Source: Pelargonium nanum (lineage: Eukaryota > Streptophyta > Magnoliopsida > Geraniales > Geraniaceae). From it: DNA of 30,720 nt. The stretch is taken from assembly GCA_036897485.1 (NCBI GenBank), contig JAYMTF010000748.1, positions 1-30,720 on the forward strand. Direction: 5' to 3'. Positions 10,041 through 18,909 of this stretch are shown piece after piece. Every line of letters starts with the position of its first letter. Position 1 is the first letter of the stretch. Made by a program: the position numbers and the translations under genes. The notes beneath the pieces are model-generated. The model saw only the letters and a program-made list of their open reading frames with translations. It was not told the DNA's origin and did not search any database.

Positions 10041-13000
10041 ATGGACATTGATGTCGACAACAATGCTCCGAAAACACAAGGTACGTCACCGAACCCACAA
10101 TTCTAATTTTAGGGTTTTTGTTATCGTCGATGATTTAGCTTATTCTGATATTGCAATATTGTGCTATGTGTTGAAATTGAAAGGTGAGGAGGAGCAAGGG
10201 AAGCCTATGGTGGTGATATTGGTGGGTGCACCTGGAAGTGGCAAGTCCACCTTCTGCGACCAAGTCATGGCCTCCTCTTCCCGAGCTTGGGTTCGCATTT
10301 GTCAGGTTCCAATATCAACTCAACTGTTTGATGAAATGCTTCAATGAGATTCTAAGTTCATAATGTTTGCTTTCATCAGTGAAATGGTCCCTGCTGAAAC
10401 GTGTTATGTTGATTTCAATGTCTTCAGATTGTAAAACCCGTGTTATTTTTAGCCAAATAGTTCTACTCAACTTTGAGATTCCAAGTGTATAAGTCTTTAA
10501 CAGAAAATAGTGAGGTTCGTAAATTGCCTATGCAAATAAGAACATGGCTTTGTAGTAATAACATTAAACTGATTTGAAATACTGTATTTGAGTCAAATCA
10601 AGTGTTTGGATAGCCTTAGAATTTGGAGTAATATTGTGGAAATTATTCAGTCTTTGATTTTTGTTATGTTATGTGAAATGCATTGACGTTCAAGTTTGTG
10701 GATTTCTTAGTTTTTATGTCCTTGTGTTCTTTTGTTCTTGCAGGATACTATTAACAATGGGAAATCGGGAACGAAGCCTCAGTGCCTGAAAAGTGCAGTG
10801 AATGCATTGAAGGAGGGTAAAAGTGTGTTTATTGACAGATGTAACCTAGACAAAGAGCAGCGTGCAGAGTTTGTTAAACTTGGGGGTATAGAAGTCGATG
10901 TGCATGCTGTGGTGCTTGATCTTCCTGCGAAACTGTGTATTTCTCGGTCGGTTAAACGGACTGGACATGAAGGAAACTTGCAAGGGGGAAAAGCTGCGGC
11001 AGTTGTGAATAGAATGTTACAAAAGAAAGAATTGCCAAAACTGAGTGAAGGATTTTCCCGAATCACATTTTGCCAGAATGAGAGTGATGTTAAAGCTGCT
11101 CTTACTATGTACAGTGAACTTGGTCCATCGGGAACTCTTCCACATGGCAGTTTTGGTGAAAAGAAGCCAGATACCAAAGTCCAACTTGGCATAATGAAGT
11201 TTTTAAAGAAAGTAGATGTTCCTGTTAAAACAGTATCTAATGCAACTAGCAAACTGGATTTAATTCCTCCTCAAATTCCCAAGGAAGATGATTCCTGCTG
11301 CAAAGGACCAGGAGATGTTCTTAAATTACCAGGCAATACTGAAGAGGAGATGAGTGATCTGAAAGGCTTGACTGTAGGTTCTGTTAGCGAAAATGTTTCG
11401 TCGAATGATGTTCCCACTTTAGCATTCCCATCTATATCAACAGCAGATTTCCACTTCAATCTTGAGAAAGCATCAGATATTATTATTGAGAAAGTTGAGG
11501 AGTTTGTTAATAAGCTTGGGAATGCAAGGCTTGTGTTAGTTGACTTAAGTCATGGATCTAAAATTTTGTCTCTGGTTAGGGCTAAAGCTGCAAAAAGAAA
11601 CATCGACACCAACAAGTTCTTTACATTTGTGGGGGATATAACTCGACTTTATTCAGTTGGAGGTTTACGATGCAGTGTAATAGCTAATGCAGCCAACTGG
11701 TAAGCTTTTGTGTTGTTTGTACATTCAGTTATTATGGTCATGGCCATAGCCATTAGCTTTGTGCATTTCTTGAGATCTCTGGTATTTTTGCACTAACAAA
11801 GATATATGACTTTATATTGTCAGTAGTGGTCATGAAAATGTTGATTCTACTATTTCACTATAACATTGTGCTACGTATTCTCCATAAGAAGCTGTTCCAT
11901 TTGAAATTTCTTTATCTTGTGTAAGCATTTCATAACAATGTTGGTAGATTTTGTTCTATTGTGTTAATTTGTTTTTGGAATTTCAGCAAGTTTCTCCTTA
12001 CCAAATTGAACTTGATCATGTTTCCTTGTTGATCTGTTCAGAGTCAATTCAAAGTTGGATTTGCTCTATTACAACTTGCACCATTTCTATTATTCGAAAA
12101 TTATATCAATGCTTTAATTTGTTACTTTATTTGCAAATTACATGTCAACAAGATTGATTGAAGAATTATCTGGTGCAGGCGACTAAAACCTGGAGGTGGA
12201 GGTGTGAATGCTTCTATTTTCAGTGCTGCTGGTCCAGTCCTAGAGGCTGAAACCAAGAAACGAGCCAACTCTCTTTCTCCTGGGAAAGCTGTTGTTGTCC
12301 CTCTTCCTTCAACTTCTCCCTTGTTTAGTAGGGAAGGGATAGCCCATGTCATACATGTTCTTGGACCAAATATGAATCCACAAAGGCCAAATTGCCTTAA
12401 CAATGACTATAATAAGGGATGTAAAATTCTTGCTGAGGCTTACACGTCACTTTTTGAAGGTTTTGTGTCAATCGTGCGGAGCCTATCATATTCACCAAGG
12501 GAAGGGAGTGAAAACCTTGACTCAGGTCCTTCTGAGTTGCGTGATGTCTTTGAAGGTAGCTCTAAAAAATATGTTCCCAATAACGATCAGAAGAACAAGA
12601 GGGAAAGTGACTGTGAGCCTGAGAAAAATAAGAAGTGCAAGGGATCTCAGAAGAATCCTGAAGCAGATATTCATTATATGGCTGGAAAGGGAAATTCGCA
12701 TGATGAAAAGATTGACGGAATCAAGAACAAACCTTGGACCTCATGGGCTCAAGCTCTTTACAATTCTGCCATGCATCCTGAGAGGCACAAGGACAAATTG
12801 CTGGAGATATTGGATGATGTTGTTGTGCTAAATGATCTGTATCCAAAGGTAATACCACCATACCACTGTGCATTATTTTACTTTCTTTATGCTGTTGATT
12901 GGGACCAATTAGGAAGCAAATATTTTGCAGGCTCAAAGGCACGTTCTAGTTTTGGCACGACTGGATGGGCTTGATTGCCTGGCAGATGTACAGAAAGAAC

Positions 13001-13918
13001 ACCTTGATCTCTTAAGGACAATGCATGATGTGGGTATGAAGTGGGCTAAGAAATTCCTGCAAGAAGACCCGTCATTAGTTTTCCGTCTTGGATACCACTC
13101 GGTATGCCCTTCTTGTATCCAAAATTTGTATCTTCTTTCATGTGTCCATTTGACTGACAGTTAGCTCTTAGTGTAGGACTCGGTGACATGCAGTTAAGTG
13201 TTTTGATGTTGTTCCCTTTGTCGTCATTGTTAATGTTCTGGAGCATATATGCTTTTTTATAGGACTTAAAAATGGTTAGGTGGTGAAAATAGAAAAGATA
13301 ATTTTGAAAGTGAGAATAATGCCTCCTAGAATCCGGATGAGAGAATTAGCTTGTGTTTGTGATTATGCAGTGTCATATGGCCGGACCATTGAATTGTTAT
13401 ATAGTTCTTGTTAACGGAGATCTGTCAGTCTATCAAACTCTTAACGAACTTGCTTTTAGACTGCCATATATTAGGAACTAGCTACGGTAATAAATAGTTA
13501 ATAACATAGAATCTTCATATACACTGTTTTAAGTAAAATTTACTGTCCTGTGATAGATAGTATTTGTATCCTGATATATTTCTATATCCACCTCTTGCAG
13601 ACCCCATCGATGCGCCAACTCCACCTTCATGTCATCAGCCAGGATTTCAATTCAAAGCATCTAAAGAATAAAAAGCATTGGAACTCTTTCAATACTGCTT
13701 TTTTCCGCGATTCTGTTGATGTAATAGAGGAAGTAAGTAATTGTGGGAAAGCAACAATTAAAGATGACGATAGCCTATTATCAATTGAGTTGCGTTGCCA
13801 GCGATGCAGAAGTGCACACCCTACCATTCCCAGGTTGAAATCGCACATTAGCAGTTGTGAAGCTTCGTTTCCGGCTGCATTGCTCCAAAATGATCGGTTA
13901 GTTGCATCCAGTAAGTAA
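10041..13918 (+). CDS. APTX: Aprataxin-like DNA end-repair protein (P-loop kinase-like + macro + HIT + zinc finger)
   Basis: Six exons: 10041-10080, 10184-10305, 10744-11699, 12179-12848, 12931-13101, 13601-13918; all introns are GT-AG and the joined frame gives 758 residues. Aprataxin removes AMP from abortively ligated DNA ends in the nucleus. Residues 28-35 (GAPGSGKS) form a Walker A loop followed by VFIDRCNLDKEQR, resembling the kinase half of PNKP. About 290-470 is a macro (ADP-ribose-binding) domain with FTFVGDITRL and NAANWRLKPGGGGVN. About 555-715 is the HIT domain with QLHLHVISQDF (His661, His663). Cys719/Cys722/His735/Cys739 form a zinc finger. It closely matches, from memory, the C-terminal ~700 residues of Arabidopsis At5g01310, annotated 'bHLH140' although this part is not bHLH. 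No bHLH domain lies in this transcript. An in-frame ATG at 9921 could add 40 basic residues. The carboxylate end and HIT core are the surest parts; the tiny first exon is the least sure. Confidence 0.9.
10306..10743 (+). other. Aprataxin intron 2
   Basis: 438-base GT-AG intron between the Walker A exon (ending ...RICQ) and the exon starting DTINNGK. It is AT-rich and I see no gene or repeat in it. Confidence 0.85.
11700..12178 (+). other. Aprataxin intron 3
   Basis: 479-base GT-AG intron that splits the Trp codon of NAANW/RLKPGGGG within the macro domain. Nothing but T-rich intron sequence is visible. Confidence 0.85.
13102..13600 (+). other. Aprataxin intron 5
   Basis: 499-base GT-AG intron directly before the exon carrying the HIT active-site motif. 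No internal element was recognised. Confidence 0.85.
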
Positions 13919-15043
13919 CAATGGGTTCAATAGCTAGGTGCTTGAAGTTGGAGATCGTACTCATCTGTGTCATCTTGTAAATAGTTTTAATCACAATTTT
14001 GTTCGTAATTGGTCTTTGGACTCGTTTTTTTTTTTTTGGCTTCCAAAAGCAATGAAAGATAACCACGGAAAATGGTATCATTTTTGTTATGTCCCAGGTA
14101 TCTTGAGTAATGCCAAGGCTGTGATTTGACTAAGTCATGTTTCTGGAATGCCACTAATTTGCAGGCTCTCTTGGCTGTGGTATCCCACAAAATCAATCCT
14201 AATTTTCTTACTATGATATTAAGTGTTTGTTTGGTAACTCTAATGGTTTATCCCAATTCCCAAGTCCCTCGTAATGATAGTGGCACATCACCCCCGCTTG
14301 GGATTATCCTGCTCCCATCGTTATTGGGGCTATATTCTCCTTCAAATGTTCATTTACATATTATATACTTCATTTGTTTTAAAATGAGTATCAACTTAAT
14401 TTCTACAAAATCTTGTACATGCTACAAAAGCAATTTTTACAAAAACTAGTAAAATGGATTTTTAGCCGGGTCCCTTTTGTCATGGTTAATTTGTCTTGTT
14501 ATATGGTCTGATAGTTCGACGATTTTTTAAAACATTGATAATAATTAGTATTAAAACTTCAAAGTTCAATACATTTTTTCTTAATCCATTAAATTGGGAG
14601 TTGGAACTATGTTTTTAAATCTTATTGCTTTGAGTTGAGTCAAATGATTGGTATTCATTTGAAACTGACTTAATTTAAGAGAAAATAAATGAGTGCACTA
14701 TTAAATAGAATCCTAGGATACATGTGAGGAGTGGAGACAATTGCTGAGGCTGAGAATGAGAGAATCTTTTGAGCCTTAAGTTTTTGCATTCCATTTGGGA
14801 AAAAGGTAGGTTCATTAGTCATTGCCATTTTCAATTCTGTGTTCCTCAAATAAAAGACCCAATGAATTAAATGCTATAGCAAAAGATTTAAAGCAGAAAC
14901 CAATACTCAACCATTTAAGTTTCAAAGGCCCGACCACATACAAGAGAAGAAATCAACTGTAGCTTTTTCTGAATACTAAAACTCTATAGCTTGAAACAAA
15001 CAAAACGATCAATCATGTATCTGAAGCTGATAATATGGGAAAT
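13919..15043. other. Convergent intergenic spacer between aprataxin and pyruvate decarboxylase
   Basis: Both neighbours end here tail to tail. There is a T11 run near 14027 and a GC-richer patch at about 14220-14340 with a weak inverted pair (TTCCCAAG/CTTGGGA). That patch could be a MITE remnant but has no termini I can fix. No gene was seen. Confidence 0.5.
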
Positions 15044-17326
15044 TTACTGAGGATTGGGTGGGCGGCTGTTGGCAGCAGAGACCCTTGAGCCCCATTCAAG
15101 CAGCTCTTTGCTGGTATCATCCTTGTGAACAATCACCTCAATGAAGCACAATGACTCCTTTTTTGACCCTTTTGCAGTCTCAATTGCTTCAATCAGCTCT
15201 TCCTCACATCGGACCTGCCATTACACATTCAACAAAACTGTTTCAGAAACTGCATTGCAGAGATTGAGCAAGTGAACCATTTGTTGGCCAAATTACCTTG
15301 GTAGTCCAGCAGTTGCCTTGCCCATTGTGGATCGCATCAACCAAAGCAGTGTAGTTCCAGTTCTTGATCACATTGTAGGGTCCGTCATGGATCTCAACTT
15401 CAATGGTGTATCCGCCATTGTTTATCAGGAAGATGATGTTCTTCTGCCCATTGCGCAGCATGGTTGAAACATCTTGAGCTGTAACCTGTACCCAGAAACA
15501 ATAACTTAGTTTCATGCAACATTCTTGGTTACATCATACCAAGAGGATTAGAATTTACCTGGAAGCTCCCATCACCTATGCAAGCAATCACTCGCTTCTT
15601 GGGCACAGCCTGAGCATATCCGAGGGTTGCACCAACCGACCAGCCGATTGATCCATATTGCATTTGGAACTCATACCTGCAAATTAAGCCAGTTTCAGGT
15701 GCTTCAATCAAGCCTATAACAAACCCAAATGTTGAATCATATATCAACCCATCACTTACCCACAACCCTGAGGCAATTTCAGTTTCTGACAGTTGAACCA
15801 TGAATCCCCAGTCTCAGCAATCACAGCAGTCTCACTAGACAGCATTTTCTGAATGTGTTGGAACAGAACATTAACCCTCAGAGGCTCTTTAGGCTTGGAC
15901 TTGAGGGGGTGCCCTTCAGGAACAAAGATCCTGTGGTAATTTTCATAAGCAGTAGTGTTCCTCTGGAGGCGCTTGGCCAGTGCACTGAGGAAATCCTTCA
16001 TCAGAACACAACCAAATGCTGGCCCATTGGCAATCACAACCCGATCGGGCTGCACAATGATGGCCTTCTCCTTCTTGAGAAGCAGCGAGTACCCAACAGA
16101 GCTGTAGTCATTGAATATGGGACCAGCAAACAAATAAGCATCAGCAGACTCCACAATCTCAGCACAGAAGGCAGTGCTCACAGCACCCCAATAGGTCCCA
16201 ATGAAATGGGGGTGGTGCTCCGGGACAAGACCCTTGGCAGATGGCATCACCGAAAGAGCATAGCCACAAGCATTTGCCAATTCAACAAAGGCGTCACAAG
16301 CCTTGGCAACTCTCAGTTTTGGTCCTCCCACCATAACTGGCTTCACAGCTTTGTTCAGAAACTCAGCAGCAGCCTCCACTGCGGCCTCTAAACCCAATGG
16401 ATTACTCATTCTATATAGCAAAACACACGTTATTAGAGAAATGTATACAATAATGAGCCACAATATAATAATTATAAAACATCAAGGAACAGATGAGAAA
16501 TTGCCTGGGACTGAGTGAAAATGGAACAGGCTCTCGGCTGAAGGTAGGATGAGGAATTGCAGGCAAGTTGCAGCCGATGCTGATGTATACAGGCTTGCTC
16601 TCTTTCAAAGCAATCGATATAGCAGTATCGATCCTTTCATGAGCGTCCTCCAAATTATTCACCACAGCCTAAGAGAACCAAACACAACAATCCATTGTGA
16701 TGAAAACGGTTAGGGACAAAGGAAAACAGAGTCCATCACCAAGAAAATCATCACATACAGAGCCAGATCATGAATATTTCTGGAATTAGGTCCTTAATTA
16801 CCTGGTAGCAAGTAACCGTCTGGAAGCACCTGAGCTCTTGGCTGAAATCAGGCAAGCCAATGGTGTGGTGAAGGATCCGGTTGGTTCCATAATCGTTCGA
16901 GTTGGGACCTCCAACAATACAAATGATCGGCAGATTCTCACTGTAGGCACCAGCAATCGCATTGAGCACGCTCAGTCCACCGACACTGAAGGTGACGACG
17001 CACGCACCGACGCCGCGCGAGCGCGCGTATCCGTCGGCGGCGTAGCCGGCGTTGAGCTCATTGCAGCAGCCAATGTTGTTGAGGCCAGGCTCGGCGATGA
17101 GGAGGTCGAGAAGCGTGAGATTGAAGTCTCCGGGAACAGAGAATACGTCGTTGACGCCAACCTGTACGAGACGGCGAGCCAGGTGGCGGCCGAGGGTGGA
17201 GTCGGTGGAGGCGAGCGGGATGGCCGGCGTGGGGCTCTGGATCGGCGAAGCGACGCCGTTCGGCAGAGATCCGACGTCGTTGCAAGCTGGCTTGCAGGTT
17301 TCAAGCGCACCAATCTTGGTTTCCAT
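15044..17326 (-). CDS. PDC: Pyruvate decarboxylase (EC 4.1.1.1)
   Basis: Cytosolic ThDP- and Mg-dependent enzyme converting pyruvate to acetaldehyde and CO2, the entry to ethanol fermentation under low oxygen. Six exons on the minus strand: 17326-16802, 16668-16505, 16410-15760, 15676-15559, 15485-15297, 15214-15044. They join in frame to 605 residues, the usual plant length. Visible motifs are the N-terminal ThDP glutamate in [16 protein letters not shown], the active-site His pair in ILHHTIG, the ThDP/Mg signature starting GDGSFQ and ending LINNGGYT across exons 4-5, and EIHDGPYN. It ends SRPPNPQ. The start was chosen at METKIGALE because a nearby upstream in-frame Met adds only MIFFFFSSS from the leader. 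Intron 2 must use a GC donor; the others are GT-AG. Exon 1 is much more GC-rich than the rest and so has long antisense open frames. A TATA box lies at 17428-17435. The closest Arabidopsis genes by position would be PDC3/PDC4 (At5g01330/At5g01320). Confidence 0.96.
16411..16504 (-). other. GC-AG intron 2 of pyruvate decarboxylase
   Basis: On the coding strand the upstream exon ends CCCAG and the intron begins GCAATT (donor at 16504-16503). The acceptor TATATAG ends at 16411. Joining AG to A restores Arg and gives [16 protein letters not shown], which matches the family. No nearby GT keeps both the frame and the conserved residues. Confidence 0.8.
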
Positions 17327-17427
17327 GGAAGAAGAGAAGAAGAAGAAGATCAAGATCGCAGTGTAGTGTAGTAGTGAAAATATTGGAAATGTTTTTGGCG
17401 TGTTTTCTGTTGTGGAGGAGAGAGGCT

Positions 17428-17435
17428 TTTATATA
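17428..17435 (-). promoter_or_regulatory. TATA box of pyruvate decarboxylase
   Basis: TATATAAA on the coding strand, about 102 bases upstream of the start codon, giving a leader of roughly 70 bases. Confidence 0.7.
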
Positions 17436-17636
17436 GTAGTGGCAGTGTTGGCGAAGCAGTTACTAGGGGCGGTTTCGGTACTGTGATCTGACCGTACGAT
17501 TTATTGCAATATTGGATTTTGATTTTGCTTGGGGAAGAGAATAGAACAAATGTCGTAAATAAATAAATAAAAATGGAAATTAATTTTGGTAATTCTTATT
17601 CGTGGACGTGAAGAAAAAAGAGTCTACCAACTGTCA

Positions 17637-17896
17637 AAACCATCTACACTAAAACAATCGCGAGAGCCGGTTTTGGTTCAATAGTAATTACACATGCAAT
17701 AAATCGAAACTTGCGTAGTGGGTTACCGAGTTACCATTTCAGATAGTTACCATTTTTACCCTTGAGCGTATTTGTTTCATGTTGGAAGGAAAACCATGAG
17801 CATGCAAATCAAATAAAGCACTAAAATGGAAATCCAATGGTTTTAGAAAACCAAAAGCAGTGGTGTTGCTGGTAATTTTCTTTTTAGTTTTGGTTT
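17637..17896. promoter_or_regulatory. Cluster of anaerobic-response-like AAACCA cores
   Basis: AAACCA occurs at 17637-17642, 17791-17796 and 17848-17853 on the plus strand, and as TGGTTT at 17891-17896. All lie 310-570 bases upstream of the decarboxylase start. AAACCA is the core of plant anaerobic response elements, and the gene is a classical hypoxia gene. A six-base motif occurs often by chance, so this is suggestive only. Confidence 0.35.
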
Positions 17897-18398
17897 CGGT
17901 GGTTGGTTGTGCATAAATAAAAAGTTTCTGATTAGTGTGGATCAGATCAGAGCCACTGATTGGCCATGTGCCTCTTGCGGTGGTGCAGTCATCAACGGGA
18001 TATAATGGGCCACGTAGACTTTGTTTGACTGGGTGGACCTCAAGAATGACTCTTTTTAGTTCACTAGTTGGCTATCAAATTATAGTACTATGATTCATGA
18101 TTTTGCTTCATCTATCACCAAAATTGGCACCAACATAAAAATATACTACAACTCTCAAATGAAGAGTATCTCCACTTTAATTAATGGTCAATAGTATGAA
18201 ATGAGATCTACATATTTGCATGATTATTAGAAATATGTCATGAAATATATTAAGTATAACATAAAAATGTTTATATTTTATATTCGGTTGATCAATCTAA
18301 TCATCTTCACATTCAACTTTGTACTACATATTTGAATCTTCCGACCAAAAGTCAACTGTAAACCTATAATAATTTATAGTAGAACATGTATACTCCAA

Positions 18399-18452
18399 TT
18401 TACGGTCAATCCATATTACATATAAGTCGATAGACTGAAGGTTGACCGTAAA
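18399..18452. repeat. 11-bp inverted repeat with a 32-base loop
   Basis: TTTACGGTCAA at 18399-18409 is the exact reverse complement of TTGACCGTAAA at 18442-18452. Both arms contain a TTGAC W-box core. It may be the core of a small MITE or a chance palindrome; the flanks give no clear element ends. Confidence 0.5.
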
Positions 18453-18909
18453 ATAAAAACAATCTACTATAGTGTACAATTACATCTATCTAACTCACAA
18501 ATTGAGCCACGGGAGCATTGCATCTCACGTGAAAAATCTTTTGCAATAGCTCCAACAACCAAATAACGGTTGGCCTCAATATCTAGACATTGGCATGAGG
18601 CAAGTAAATGACCCAAACAAACACCCAAGTCAAATTACACCAAAATCCGACATCAGAAACCTTCACATATTTTGAAACACATCAGAAACCATAACATAAA
18701 AGGTCACAAACAATTGATTATTCAAGTTAACTTTTTTGATTTCTTTGATTGTCAATAAAAACATGTGGTAGAGAGAAGATACAGAAATTGGGAAAACCCA
18801 ATTTGAATCTCAATGTCTACAACCTATATGAAAATCCACTCAGCCAACCAGATACAGAGGGTGATCAAAGTACCAAAATTGGAACAAAACAAAAAAGAGA
18901 CTGATTTTT

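Larger units (their letters stand above)
17327..18909. other. Intergenic region: decarboxylase promoter and EBP1 downstream flank
   Basis: The right part lies beyond the 3' end of EBP1. The stretch carries the decarboxylase TATA box and AAACCA cores, a hairpin-forming inverted repeat at 18399-18452 and a CACGTG G-box at 18526-18531. No gene was recognised. Confidence 0.55.

Noticed and set aside
10779-11252. 157-residue minus-strand frame opposite aprataxin exon 3
   Set aside because: The sense strand carries the conserved P-loop kinase-like domain; the antisense frame has no family likeness.
12403-12831. 142-residue plus-strand frame inside aprataxin exon 4
   Set aside because: Shifted frame of the real exon; the true frame continues the macro domain into the HIT domain.
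14220-14340. Possible MITE with CCCAAG/CTTGGG arms
   Set aside because: The inverted match is only about eight bases and no termini or target duplication could be defined.
15855-16391. 178-residue plus-strand open frame across pyruvate decarboxylase exon 3
   Set aside because: It is the antisense shadow of a strongly conserved exon and resembles no known protein.
16972-17313. 113-residue minus-strand frame overlapping decarboxylase exon 1
   Set aside because: Arg/Ser/Pro-rich shifted frame of the real exon.
16838-17371. 177-residue plus-strand open frame (and a 104-residue one) across decarboxylase exon 1
   Set aside because: Exon 1 is GC-rich, so few stops occur on the other strand. The sense strand encodes the conserved ThDP-binding N-terminus.
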